Positions 47,560 through 58,894 of a stretch of 64,000 nucleotides of DNA are shown here, piece after piece. The stretch is from Cladopsammia gracilis (lineage: Eukaryota; Cnidaria; Anthozoa; Scleractinia; Dendrophylliidae): NCBI GenBank assembly GCA_022457155.1, contig JAJGOT010000274.1, positions 125,001 through 189,000 of the forward strand, read 5' to 3'. The notes beneath the pieces were generated by a model. The model was given only the letters and a program-made list of their open reading frames with translations. It ran no database searches and was not told the origin of the DNA. Position numbers and translations under genes: made by a program. Every line of letters begins with the position of its first letter. The first letter of the stretch is position 1.

Positions 47560-47840
47560 TTAGTATAAATCTACTAGCGTTCTATCACAAATGTTGTTCT
47601 CTTATTGGCTATATACGCTACTCACTATCAATTCTGTTGTAGAAAGTGAGTAGAGTGAGTAGCCTAATGGCCGCCGCCGTCTTGGCTTTTCGAAGTGTCT
47701 GTGAAGAGTATTTGTTGTTAAGTTTTGAACGTCTAGTAGATTTCTATCTTGTAGATTTCTATCGCGTGATAGTTGCTGAGGGCTTCGCCCTCATCAACTA
47801 CATCAACTATCACGCGATACAAATCTCGAGCTCATAATAT
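47560..47840. mobile_element. MITE (agtataaatctactag family) with nested gcgtgatag hairpin
   Basis: agtataaatctactagcgtt at the left and acgtctagtagatttctat near 47728-47748 are inverse. They are followed by a hairpin, tttctatcgcgtgatagtt ... aactatcacgcgata (about 47750-47826). Matching copies lie at 53288-53350 (hairpin), 53374-53566 (MITE) and 58660-58727 (hairpin). Confidence 0.7.
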
Positions 47841-48163
47841 AATTGTTAATTATAGTAGTGCTTGTACATGAAATTGATCTTAGAACATAAGAGACGGCAA
47901 AACTCGCACGTGATTTCTCTAATCATAATCAGTTTTTAGCGATTTTGCCAACGACAACCAATACTAGCCGAGGTTTTGTGCACTCGAAGAGTTATTGTTA
48001 AAAGCTTGACCATTATTTGGTTTCTAGAGATACATTTTTTTTTTGTCTTTTAAAAGTGACATTTAACATAGCTGACGTCATTGCCTCTTTAATGGGAGCA
48101 GTTCTCAGTAATACAAAGGACACAAAGGCCTCAGTCTGTTAGTTAGAGTTCTAATGCATATTA

Positions 48164-48350
48164 CAGTGAAACCAGTAATAAGCGGACACCCTCAGGACCC
48201 TCGGTAATGTCCTCTTAATAGAGGGGTCCGCTGAATACAGGTACGTTTTCCAGTAAATATGGGAAGAAAATTTAAGGACCCTAACAGCTGGTGTCCGCAT
48301 AATAGAGGGTGTCCGCTTAATATGTGGTCCGCTTAATACAGGTTTCGCTC
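48164..48350. mobile_element. pogo/Tigger-like MITE, TA-flanked
   Basis: cagtgaaaccagtaataagc at the left; the right end is gcttaatacaggtttcgctc. TA lies on both sides. The 'gtgtccgcttaata' word occurs repeatedly inside. Confidence 0.7.
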
Positions 48351-49311
48351 TATATTTATTTATCATTAATTTATCGATCTAATTTTACCTCCTTAATTGT
48401 TTTTATCTATGATAGTTACTATAATTTAGTGTCTTAGTAGTTCATGGTAACTTTGATTTTATTTTTTTTATAAGTACTCTTAAAATTAGTAAGTTCGTAT
48501 AATTTTCCTTAGATTATTTGCATTTTTTTATTTTCTTAATTAATTAAGGACACTTTGTGATATAGGCTTCCTCATTAAAGATTAAAGTTATTGCTATTAT
48601 TGGATCATTTGGATCATTTATTCATAAATGCCGACAAATGGCAAGAGAGTAGAAAATCCTGAATATTACTTGCTTCTTTTTGCTCCGTGTCGGAAGAAAA
48701 AGAAAATGTCAACATGTATGTTATACTATTTTTCGGAAATTTAAACATTGATCGCATTTTAAAATTACTTTTTATTGCATTTTGCTTACAATAGACCATT
48801 TACAATAGAGAATCGTGACGTGGTAGGAAAAAAATGAAATTGCTCGCATGGACTAAAATATAATATAATTTGGATCCAGACAGATTTCGATAATATGTTT
48901 ACTGAATGTTCTATTGTAAATTAATTTTGTTTGCATATTTTCTTTTGTTTTGATTTAATGTTTGACGTCCTGTTGACATGAAATTCTGTTATGTAGGTCG
49001 TGTAGAGTTATGTTCGTTAACTAAGATTCTGCACTTATAATTCCATCCGTAAGAGATGTTAGAGACCGAATTTTTTTTTCATTCTTTCGGGTCTGATTTT
49101 TTTGCAAGATAAAGGTGACGGGCGGGGGAGGGGGGGGAGGGGGTGGAGGGAGGGGGTGTCCCTCGATCAGCCACTGTAACGAAACGGAAGTTTTCGTTGT
49201 TTTATTGTTTCTAGCTGTACTAGCCTTTTTGCACTTTCTTTTTAAAATAAAATTTCGTTTTATAACCGGTTACGTAATGGAACATAAGTTTTCCGAAACA
49301 GTATTTCTGAT
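48351..49311. other. No gene recognised
   Basis: AT-rich. A G-rich tract lies at 49120-49157. Nothing else can be supported. Confidence 0.5.
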
Positions 49312-49513
49312 AGGTAAAAACGGCAAACTGATCCTTACGGGTAGATCCTTACTGATCCTTACTGATCCTTACGGGTAAGGCTAGCCCCCATAAGAAGGTT
49401 TATTTGTTTTGCAAACCGAAATATCGGGAAATATATTCAACTGCTTTTTATTTCACTTCTGTCTCAATCTCTTCTCCTTGCCGTAAGGATCAGTTTGCCG
49501 TCTTTACCTATAC
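49312..49513. repeat. Short inverted-repeat element
   Basis: ggtaaaaacggcaaactgatccttacgg (two adjoining words) at the left is inverse to ccgtaaggatcagtttgccg and tctttacc at the right. 'actgatccttac' is repeated inside. Confidence 0.55.
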
Positions 49514-49767
49514 TATTTTAAGATTTTTACTGATCCAGGTCTACGATAGATACGGCACTCTTCATTGGTTTGTCGCTGTGGTTTTGCCGTTTTTATAGTT
49601 TCTGTAATTTCTTATAGCTGCTTTACTTTCTAAATAGAACGTAGTTTTACTGACAATAGAATAAAGTTTCTCCTAGTTTGATTAGCTTTTGTGAAAAAAC
49701 AAACTCTGGCTGTAATTACATTATTTTGTTATTTGACTTGACTTGACTTTGGGCGATCAGTATATAC

Positions 49768-49883
49768 CATGCTAACTTAAAAACGTTTTGAAACTGATCT
49801 AAAAAAATAGTTTTCTTAAAAGTTTCTTATAAGATAATTTTAACATTTTTTAGATCAGTTTCAAAACGTTTTTAAGTTAACAT
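49768..49883. repeat. AT-rich palindrome
   Basis: ctaacttaaaaacgttttga ... tcaaaacgtttttaagttaa, with arms of about 37 bases and matching actgatctaaaaaa inside. Confidence 0.75.
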
Positions 49884-50059
49884 TACATTATTTAATTTTC
49901 TTTGTTGTAAAGTGTAATTGACTAGACTCGCCGCTTACAAATAGATCTGACTTGTTATTGTTATTTTGATTTTCGAAGGATACCGAAGATTACCGAGGAA
50001 GACCCGAAGATGTTTCGATTGCAGACCAAAACCTTTCAGCTTGTTTCACATTGCCTATC

Positions 50060-50510
50060 ACCCCTACAAAGTTATTTTCAGAATCATCTCTATGTACATT
50101 GAATAGTTGAATGGTAGAATATTTCTTGTTTTGAACATCGCGTTTGTGACTTATAGAGATTTGAACAGGATTTGAATTTACAAATTGCTAATTAGATGAC
50201 GTCAACCCGGGAATTTACCGTTATTTCTACGCCAATTTACAATGCGCAGTTTACAGCTTGAGGATCATTAATTTGATAAATGCCAAAAACAAACTGTGGA
50301 TAGTCAATTGATTCGTAAGAAACATTACTTGGAGGTGAAAACAAGTAGTTGTATAATAAGTGATTCCCGGGTTGACGTCATCTAATTAGCATTTTGTAAA
50401 TTCAAATCTCTATAACTCACAAACGCGACGTTCAAAACAAGAAATATTTTACCATTCAACTATTCGATATACATAGAGTTGATTCTGATAGGCACTTTAA
50501 TAAGGGCAAA
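50060..50510. mobile_element. Foldback element with about 170-bp arms
   Basis: The left arm (about 50060-50232) and right arm (about 50362-50505) are inverse. Landmark words are gttgaatggtagaatattt, gagatttgaa, and ctaattagatgacgtcaacc next to the centre. No coding. Confidence 0.75.
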
Positions 50511-50564
50511 CATGGTAGCTATAACAGGAAAATATTAATAACTTCACCCTTCACAGTGAAGATA

Positions 50565-50756
50565 CAATAGGCCATTTGCACGATGGCGTCATTTGACTAC
50601 AACTACCAGAATTCATTTCGTTTTTCCTTTCTTATTTAAATTTTGTAATCCCAGTGTGGTTTCAATAACAATAGCCCTAATTTGCACTACAAAACAAAAC
50701 AATGAAGGATTCTGGTAGTTGTAGTCATATGACGTCATCGTGCAAATGGCCTATTG
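50565..50756. mobile_element. MITE with caataggccatttgcacgat ends
   Basis: The terminal words are exact inverses and the arms continue through actacaactaccagaatt. About 190 bp, no coding. Confidence 0.85.
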
Positions 50757-51169
50757 CAACCCCGTCCACTATCCCAGGGCGTTCGATCTCCGCCGGCATA
50801 GAAGCCCCTGGACATGAATACCCCAAAAATTGTGGGGTATTTTTGTGAAGCATTTGGCAGCCGGGTTTGTTATCTGGCAATCTGACCTGTGTCTCCCATG
50901 TGGTTCATAAAAAAATAGAATAAAATTGTTTTATGTACCCGTAGTTGTTTCACTTCCACCAATTGACTATTTGTCAAGTTTTTGACTCAACAAACGCTTT
51001 TCGACTCTCAGGAATGCCGAAAATGGCGTTTTAGAGGGTAAAATCGGAAAAATTTTCCCTGGGACATGTACCCAGACCCCCCCTTTCAGAAATTTCTGGA
51101 TCCGCCCCTGATTTCATCGTATTTTACGCGACAAAATACGCCAGGATGTTTGGAGTATTATGGCAGCCT

Positions 51170-51527
51170 TGATCAGGGTTGTGCCTAAATCATACCGTCC
51201 AGAAGGACGTCGGACACCTTATTGAGACTTATATAACGTAATGTTGACTCTTAGAGTTTTATTTTCAATAAATTTTTAAGTGTAAAAAAGAAAATCTAAA
51301 ATCCCCACTCAGGATTGAACCTGTGACCTCAGCTAGGCTTAGGCGTACATAGCCTACCGTACCAGGGTACCACCTAGCTTCTCGGATTGCTTAGTCCTAA
51401 ATTTAACTATATAAACTGCTACCCCCAACCTCAACTGAAAGCTAACCAGTTACTCCGTTATATAAGTCTCGATAAGGTGTCCGACGTCCTTCTGGACAGT
51501 ATGATTTGGGCTTGACCCTTGATCATG
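51170..51527. mobile_element. Inverted-repeat element enclosing a tRNA-like SINE body
   Basis: Arms at about 51170-51240 and 51456-51527 are inverse (tgatcagggt, aaatcataccgtccagaagg, gtcggacacctta). Between them, on the minus strand, lies a tRNA-like block at about 51295-51395 with a B-box ggttcaatcc (plus-strand 51312-51321). The polymerase III-type promoter words inside a terminal-inverted-repeat frame make this a composite. Confidence 0.65.
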
Positions 51528-52303
51528 GTCTTCTCCGCCCGACCCGCCTTTTTGAATTGAATAAAGCCGAGAAGGCCCTGGGGACAAGGTTGGATAAAAT
51601 TTGTATGCTCCAACCTCGTTCCCAGGGAGGTTGTGTATGCTCCCGATATTCCACCGCGGCAAAACGTCCGAGACGTTTTTCGTTTTATTTAGTGGGATTT
51701 TATTTAATATTAAATGGAAATATGGGCAAGGATGTATAAAAAATTAGTTGATGTTACTATCTTTTAATTTTTCTCAAAATGATCAGCTTTTCTCCGATCC
51801 GTTGAAAACTGACCAAAACTCTTTGCGCCTGATCAAAATTATGTTGGCAAATGGCGCCGACAATTCTGCAGTTCATGATTTTCCGCAATGTGAGAAATCC
51901 TCGTGTTTCACTGAAGTTTATATAATAATTCACTTTATTTACTGGATATATTTTACAAGTAATATTCATTTCATAACTTTGAATCTAAATCGAAAATGTC
52001 TCCTATAAATTTTAAGACGATTGGACATCTGTTATAAATACTTAAATAAAAACCGCCATTTTTATAATTATCTTAAATAGATACAGCGATAAGAAGGGTA
52101 AATATATTAAATTATACTATTATTATACTATACATATTCTATAAAATCACTTTTCATAAAAATATATCTATAGATCTGGGTGCAGTTGTCGACGACTGTA
52201 TAAATTATTTATAGTGTTCGTTCATTTCGTTCCATTTAAATTTGCCTCATTGTCGTAAAATCGAAACGAAAATATTTACAACTGGTCAATTAAAGGTGAT
52301 TAA

Positions 52304-52712
52304 CATGTACGATGCAAGCACAATAAACGTACGTGTAAACGGGTGCGACGCATGCATAAGGGCCTTGTGCTTGCGTTATCTCCCGGTAATAAGTGTGACG
52401 CAACGACGCGAACATAAGCGTAAGACATAAACATAAGCTTGTGCGTGCGTGCGTGCGTGCGTGCGTCGTTACGTCGCACATGTAAGCCGGGATAAGGCTA
52501 GCATAAGCACAAGCGCAGCAACATTAACATGTCCGCGGCACATAACTCCTCTACGTCTGCCATGTTGGAATGAAATTTGGCGCCAAGAGGAGCGCAGTGG
52601 CGCCAAAAGTGCCACCGCGCCTGCGTATGTCACTTTAAGCGTATCCTTATTGCACGTGCAAATATCCTTGAGCTTAACCTTACGTTTATGCTTATGCTTG
52701 CGTCGTACATGT
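52304..52712. mobile_element. MITE with acatgtacgatgcaagca ends and (gtgc)n core
   Basis: acatgtacgatgcaagca is inverse to tgcttgcgtcgtacatgt at the right end. The interior has a (GTGC)n run (52440-52466) and alternating cataagc/gcttatg words. Confidence 0.65.
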
Positions 52713-52981
52713 AATCCATGCCTTACAACAAACGCAACCAGTTAAATAGAACTGGAGGCAATAAAACGCAGCCGTAATGACTTTCACGACTGGATTGATT
52801 CCCGAGGAAATTGTTTGGAAAATATACCAACATGAAAAAGACTAGCCTAACTGCTGTGCTTTAAAGTATAAAAAGAAATAACTGAAACAGAAAATTTAAC
52901 AGCAAATATAGGAATAATCCCTACATTATTCAAGCGTCACATGGTGACTACATAAATATCTAAGTATACACGGAAAATACA

Positions 52982-53250
52982 TATACCGTATTTTCTCAAT
53001 TAAACGCCCCCGGCGTTTATTTCAAACTTAGCCTAGTGGACCCGGCTTTTCTTTGAATCAGTAGTCTTTTCTCGCCCGCCACTTTTTAAGAGAGGGTTAT
53101 TATTCGTTTTTCTTAGCAGCCGTGTACCTTGCCCTTAAATCTCAAGTTTATTATACCACAAATAAGCGTTTGGGGGGCCTACTTACAACTTCCTCTATTA
53201 TACCCGGCGTTTGTTCGGGGCCCGGCGTTTAATCGAGAAAATACGGTATA
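52982..53250. mobile_element. MITE with tataccgtattttctc ends
   Basis: tataccgtattttctcaatt and the inverse aatcgagaaaatacggtata bound a 269-bp element; 'ggcgttta' occurs near both ends. A one-ended relative is at 9115-9225. Confidence 0.8.
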
Positions 53251-53287
53251 TAATTATCATGTTATTAACAACTAGATTACGAGCTCG

Positions 53288-53350
53288 CGATTTCTATCGC
53301 GTGATAGTTGATGAGGGAGATGCCGGAATCAACTATCACGCGATAGAAAT
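53288..53350. repeat. gcgtgatag hairpin (copy 2)
   Basis: gatttctatcgcgtgatagt ... actatcacgcgatagaaatc, arms of about 23 bases, same as the hairpins near 47750 and 58660. Confidence 0.75.
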
Positions 53351-53373
53351 CAAGGGCGAATAATCTAATTGTT

Positions 53374-53566
53374 TTAGTATAAATCTACTAGACGTTCAAA
53401 ACTTAACAACAAATACTCTTCACAGAAACTTCGAAAACGCGAAAAAGCGGCCGCCATTAGGCTACTCACTCTACGTCTACTCACTTTCTACAACAGATCG
53501 ATAGTGAGTAGCGTACCCAATAAGAGAACAGCATTCGTGATAGAACGCTAGTAGATTTATACTAAA
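53374..53566. mobile_element. MITE with tttagtataaatctactag ends
   Basis: tttagtataaatctactag and ctagtagatttatactaaa are exact inverses. The interior, in reverse orientation, matches 47560-47735. Confidence 0.8.
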
Positions 53567-53975
53567 TAATATAAATATATATATGGATATGACTGAGAAA
53601 ATGCGCACAGCTGATTGGCTTCCTTGTATTATCAGGGCTAACAGCTCATATAAATAGAAAAACCAACCAAGTAAGTGATGAAAATAAATACAATTGTAAT
53701 TCTTCCCACCGAAATGTTTTTCTTGGCTAAAAAGTGAAGGTTTGCAAAGTCCAAGAGTTGTCTATATATCGATCGGAATCTGCTATAGTTCTGTTAAATT
53801 TCGCCGTACATTAGTTCATATACCTAACTCGATATTGCATACGTCCCATAGATTAGGAAAATGGTGCGGAATATAATATTTACTTAAAAAGGACTTCATA
53901 ATTAAGTCGTTGTCTTTTCTTTCAGCGTTTGGGCTATTAATTAGTAGCGCTAATTTCAATTCTAATACCTGTCCT

Positions 53976-54062
<87 letters not shown>

Positions 54063-54144
54063 TCATCATCAGCAGCAGCAGTAGTAGTAGTAGCAGCAGC
54101 AGCAGCAGTAGACTAGTAGTAGTAGTGGTAGTAGTAGTAGTTGT

Positions 54145-54236
<92 letters not shown>

Positions 54237-54262
54237 CTGTAGCTGTAGTAGAAGAAAAAGAA
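53976..54262. repeat. Long (TAG)n/(CAG)n compound microsatellite
   Basis: Almost 290 bases of TAG trinucleotides with blocks of CAG at 54070-54110 and 54145-54175. The repeat lies about 70 bases downstream of the stop codon of the minus-strand IL-17-like gene 1, so it would fall in or just after its 3' UTR as (CTA)n/(CTG)n. The long single-amino-acid frames it creates in all frames are not genes. Confidence 0.95.
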
Positions 54263-54332
54263 GAAGAAGATGCAGTAGGTAGTAGTCTTTCTCCTTCCAC
54301 TTCCCGTAAGAGCCGGCCAAGCTTGAGACGTT

Positions 54333-54782
54333 TCATGATTTGTAAACAAATGCAACGGGTATTCTTCGTTGCTTCCATCTCCAAATACTCACTCCACTCT
54401 CAGGGTCGCAACCATCTTTCACCAGAACTCTAAACGCGTACCTTACAGGGTGACAGAAATGACCGCAGTCCGGACAAACGGCCCGTGTGAGCTTTGAGGG
54501 GATCTCATTCGGTCGTAGTTTAGTATCCCGCCATTCCCATGGACATGCGGATGATCCCGGTATTCTTGAACCGGAAGTGACGTCCCGGCGTTTCCGTGGC
54601 GTAATCTTAAAAACTTCCTGATAATTAATTTTAGATACATAAGCGTCTTCTACAATCATGAAGTTTCGGGTTATTCTCTCCAGAGCTTGTTGTGGCTGTA
54701 CCGTTTTCTTGCATGGATGTGGAAGCGGAGATGCCAAGACTTTTATAAGGGACGCGGATAACATGAACAAGACGGAGAGAAT
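54333..54782 (-). CDS. IL-17-like cytokine 1, exon 2
   Basis: Second exon of a predicted secreted cytokine; with exon 1 the protein has 157 residues. The acceptor ctccccag ends at 54783. Residues 9-25 are the hydrophobic core of a signal peptide, with cleavage likely after VLA (25). A pro-region follows, then a furin-type site RKRR (71-74). The mature part has CPWEW at 88-92, P-x7-AVC-P-D-C (C111, C114), C118, RVLVKDGC (C133) and a final VAFVYKS. This is the order of IL-17 family cystine-knot proteins (CPW, conserved proline, CxxC, RVL), though the vertebrate C-terminal CxC is absent. It probably acts extracellularly as a dimer on IL-17-type receptors (family knowledge). Confidence 0.85.
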   Translation of the reverse strand: MLSVLFMLSASLIKVLASPLPHPCKKTVQPQQALERITRNFMIVEDAYVSKINYQEVFKITPRKRRDVTSGSRIPGSSACPWEWRDTKLRPNEIPSKLTRAVCPDCGHFCHPVRYAFRVLVKDGCDPESGVSIWRWKQRRIPVAFVYKS

Positions 54783-55899
54783 CTGGGGAGACAACACATA
54801 TGGAGAATTTACATTTTTAGTAGACGTGCCGGAGACTTGAGACGTGAGACGTGAGTTACTAGTAATAGAATATAAGCGCTGTATATTGCGCTGTTAAAAT
54901 GCAATTAGTTATCACACTATTATAAAGCAAAAGAGTGATCGCGGGATCGTCCCGTAATGCTCTATATTGCACGATATAAACAGTGATTCGGTCAAAAACA
55001 ATTCCATTGATTCAGATCAAGTTTTCAAACTGCCCAGTCAATCATGAAACTACAGATATAAAACAAGCATTAATTGCATATCTGAGAGATTTTAAAGAGT
55101 TTCTGTCCTTGATTTATGCCACAAGAATCCGACGGAAGTCAAGAAATCATTTTTTGGGCTCCATTTCAATCTGAATTCCTCATCAACTTCGTGCGGGGCT
55201 TCGTAGTATTTTTTGTCTGTTTTCAAACTATTTCCATTATGTCAGTTGAATGTGACAAAGACACCCAGTGTAGCGTATCGGCCGGGCAATTTAGAATATG
55301 TATAAGATAAATTTGTTTTGGAACGCGTAGTTAGTTTGGATTACTCATGCACGACAAATCAAACATGCCAAGTGAACTTGTGAATTTTCGTTGGCTCTTA
55401 TCGGCCGAACAAATCACAATGTTTAAGAGAAACTCTTGAATTTTCGAACTCTCTTCCGGACAAAATAAAAATTTCAAAAGGAGCCTCACATTCAAATATA
55501 TATTCCATGCTTTTTCAATAAAAGTTACAGAAATAGCACTAAATAGATGTCATATACTGCCACATCTTGTTCAGTTAGTTAGCCTTGGGCACCTAGCCTT
55601 TACTGCTTCGGCATAGTGCTGGGAAAGAGCCTAAACCAAGATTCAACTCAGCGGCAAAGACAAATTTTCCCCAAACCACAGCTAAAAATATATACAAACG
55701 AAGCATTTTTTTTTAATTTGCCGGGTAGGTAGTGACAAAGAACTTGCTCAGATATCTCATCACACCGATTACTGGGAATTCATATTAAAAATAACAAATC
55801 CACCGAAGATTGAAATCGGTTTTTCACATAAACCTTACGTCAGTTGAAAATCATAAAAATAACAAATTGTAACTAGCTTGAAAACTTCGCCAGACTTAC

Positions 55900-55923
55900 C
55901 GTGGATAATTCCGTCAACTGCAT
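55900..55923 (-). CDS. IL-17-like cytokine 1, exon 1 (8 codons)
   Basis: ATG at 55923 followed by seven codons (MQLTELST) to a strong donor ACG|GTAAGT at 55899. The phase is 0, joining in frame to ILSVLF of exon 2 and supplying the missing start of the signal peptide. An in-frame TGA lies 12 bases upstream. The intron would be 1117 bases. The same arrangement is found in IL-17-like gene 2, which supports the model; transcript evidence is lacking. Confidence 0.6.
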
Positions 55924-56022
55924 CTCTGTAGCTCAAGCAAGCGGTCTGTGCTAAAGACTTGCTGCGTTGCGGCAGTGATTCGATTAATGTCGTTAACTGA
56001 TGTTCGGCTGTGAAGACCCATG

Positions 56023-56030
56023 CTTTTATT
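56023..56030 (-). promoter_or_regulatory. TATA-like box of IL-17-like gene 1
   Basis: On the minus strand aataaaag, about 100 bases before the start codon and 37 bases downstream of the kB-type site. It is a weak match to a TATA box, so moderate at best. Confidence 0.35.
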
Positions 56031-56066
56031 GATTCCTTAAAAAGAAAAAAAGGCGTATTCACTTCA

Positions 56067-56076
56067 GGGAAATCCC
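56067..56076 (-). promoter_or_regulatory. NF-kB-type site upstream of IL-17-like gene 1
   Basis: gggaaatccc (gggatttccc on the coding strand) fits the GGGRNNYYCC kB consensus exactly. It lies 144 bases upstream of the start codon. Confidence 0.5.
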
Positions 56077-56786
56077 GCTTCGATTACTTGCAAGCTAAAA
56101 TGGGAGTCATGTGACATGACGTGACGAAATAAAGTGAGATATAGAATAGCGCGTGGGAAGGAGGTTAACTTTTCCTCTTCCAACATTTATTTTAATTTTT
56201 AGCCGACATGACTGGAACATTTAAATAAATTCCTATAACATTTCTACTTTTACAGTTTTATTTCGCTATTTTCTCAATAGTGAAGAGTCAGCGGTGAAGA
56301 GCCTGTATCAGCATCGATTCATATCGTTTAAGTGCCATTGTTTGAGACTATCAGTGGAACAATTAGGATGGAACGCAATCGTTTAATTTTAAAAAGTTTA
56401 CGAAAATAATTGTCACGCAGAAATGCTCTCAGCATCGCACGGGAAAAATACTGAGTTTCGAAAGTGCGCTCGAATCTTTTTCGTTTTTCGCAGAGATTTG
56501 TTTTGTTGAACAGTGTTTTAGGACTGAAAATAAAACATAGTGTAATTAACTGGGTTTTAGGATGTTTAGCTTGAAATGACCAGTGTTATATCTCTGACCC
56601 GTGCGCCGAGAAGAAACGCGAAATTTCGGTTCTCTCGACAGACTAAATATGGACATGTAAATTTTCTAGGGGTCAATTCCCAAAAAGTATGAAATGGCTT
56701 TCTTTAGATTTAAGATTGTAATCTGCCTCAAGCTAACATATTACGGTGGAATTCATTTTTGCGATGTAGTATTTTATTTTTGTTCA

Positions 56787-57550
56787 CCCGAGCATTTTTA
56801 TGTGTAATCGGGACGTCGAGCTCCAAACACTTCGTCGAGTTCTGTTGAAAATATACAGCTCTTCGATCATGACTTACAAAATCGGTTGGGATTTTTCCCC
56901 CTCTCATTATCAAAGCACACCCTAAATTTACAGCTACTCTACGCTCGGATCAGACTGACCGATATTATTCTTTTAATTTCAGGCTGATGAAAGAAATCAT
57001 CGTCATAGTTTCTTTTCAAGTTGTCTCGTTTCCTTTGGATTTCTATAAAATATCTTTATATTTTAAACACACAGCAAAAAGTGATCGATCACATACATTT
57101 GCTTGTTTTTACTACGACGAAATACAGGAACTGACTAAATGCAAAGCAATGCGGAAATAGAAGTACAATGTCACACGAATGGCGTTACACTTTTAGAATA
57201 CGTGACACGCCTTTCAGTTTGTGTCAGCTCTTCAATGATGGTATCGAAATCTGCCGGATTAAGCTGAATAGCTATTCTTCTGTAGTTTTTCTAAAAGATC
57301 TTCCTGATCATAAAAAGGCGAAGTCTTTCATCTATTTTTGCAAGCAGTATTGGGGTCCAGCACATTTTCGCGTGTATAATTTTAATTTGAGAGCAGAGCT
57401 TCGATAAAAAACAAACGAAAAACTCCACTAATTGAAACAAAGCGGCTCTGCGCACAATCCTCTTCCATACAAACTTATACATGAACACGTATGTTGTGGA
57501 CTTTTGTACAGTGATCGGTTCCTATTTGATCGCATACATTTATTTACTTG
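56787..57550. repeat. Tandem segmental duplication, copy 1
   Basis: The order of words catttttatgtgtaatcggga, gttgaaaatatacagctctt, gcaatgcggaaatagaa, gtttgtgtcagc, ctgccggattaagctgaat, cttcctgatcataaaaagg and gatcggttcctatttgat is repeated in copy 2. A 79-codon frame in this copy is not preserved in the other, so the unit is probably non-coding. Confidence 0.8.
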
Positions 57551-57646
57551 TCTCTTTTCCAAGCCAATTTGCCACTAACATTAACAAAGACTGAAGTACT
57601 GTATTGCGTTACACATCAGCAATCAACGTTTTCCCGGAACATTTAC

Positions 57647-58370
57647 GAACATTTTAATGCGTAATCGGGATAAGGCCGAGCTTCAAGCACCTCGTCGAGT
57701 TGTGTTGAAAATATACAGCTCTTCAACTGTGCATGACTTGCAATACTGGGATTTTTCCCTTCTCACGAGTGACATATGATTATCAAAGCGGAAAAAAAAA
57801 ATGAAGAAAACAAGCTATTTATACAGCTACTCTACGCATGTATCAGAACTTGAGTTTATCCTTTTTAGGTTGTAAAAGAAAACAGTTTTTTGAGGTCCTC
57901 TCATTTCCTTTGCATTTCTATATATACATTTTTTTGGATTTGAACCACACAACGTTGCTTATTATTACGACGAAACAGAGGAAGTGACTTAACACCAAGC
58001 AATGCGGAAATAGAATGACAATGATTACAGGTATGGCGTTACATTTTAATGGATAATCAGTTTGTGTCAGCACTTCGATGATGGTAATGTGAATCTGCCG
58101 GATTAAGCTGAATCTCCGGCTTTTCCTCCTGTAGTATAGTTTTTCCAGATCTTCCTGATCATAAAAAGGTACTGACAAACTAGTTCTGCCTCAGTCTCGA
58201 AAGCAAAGTCTTTAATCTATTTCTGCATGCAGTATCAAAAGTATAAAAGCGGCTCAGCGTACAATCCTCCGCCAAATATAAAATCACATGAAGGTGCATG
58301 TTGTGGCTTTTTGTACAATGGCAATTCTAACGGATCGGTTCCTATTTGATCTCATACATTTATCCACACA
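57647..58370. repeat. Tandem segmental duplication, copy 2
   Basis: Diverged direct repeat of 56787-57550, about 860 bases downstream of it. It adds agtataaaagcggctcagcg, a TATA-like word where copy 1 differs. Both copies lie between the two IL-17-like genes. Confidence 0.8.
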
Positions 58371-58659
58371 AAGGAAATTGTTCAGTGAAACATTATTGTC
58401 ACTGCTTTCAGAGATTTCGCATGTACTTTAGGACAAGTGCGGCTAAACTCTTGTTGACAGCCGTTTGCTTTATAACTTTTCGAAACTTTTACTGTCACGG
58501 TCATGCCTGTCTGTTTTTTACAAGTTTATAATAGGCAAGGGTTTGGATCCGCTACTGGTAAGGGGAAGATCGGATGTTGGTCACTTGGGGTATCCACAAA
58601 CGGTAGGAAAAGAGAGAGTCCTTGATTATCACAAAGTCACCCATTGCGGCATGCTCTTG

Positions 58660-58727
58660 ATTTCTATCGCGTGATAGCTGATTCGGGCTTCGCCTTCATC
58701 AACTATCACGCGATAGAAATCTCGAGC
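58660..58727. repeat. gcgtgatag hairpin (copy 3)
   Basis: gatttctatcgcgtgatagc ... actatcacgcgatagaaatc with loop gattcgggcttcgcc; followed by ctcgagctcataatctaatt, as in copy 1 near 47826. Confidence 0.75.
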
Positions 58728-58894
58728 TCATAATCTAATTGTTAAATATAAAGGTGCAGTTTTAAAGCTAAATCATGATATTCGCGAAAGTTAGCTATAT
58801 TTCACTGACTAAAGGATTAAGTTCGTTCCGCGCTTCGCCCATACGGCGACCGCCCACGAGCAAAGGGCAATTATCAACACAAAACCCCAACCAT

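Noticed and set aside
53910..54433. Long open frames with poly-Val, poly-Ala, poly-Leu or poly-Thr
   Set aside because: Produced by the (TAG)n/(CAG)n microsatellite in every frame.
57168..57407. 79-codon open frame in copy 1 of the tandem duplication
   Set aside because: The frame is broken in copy 2 and has no recognisable product.
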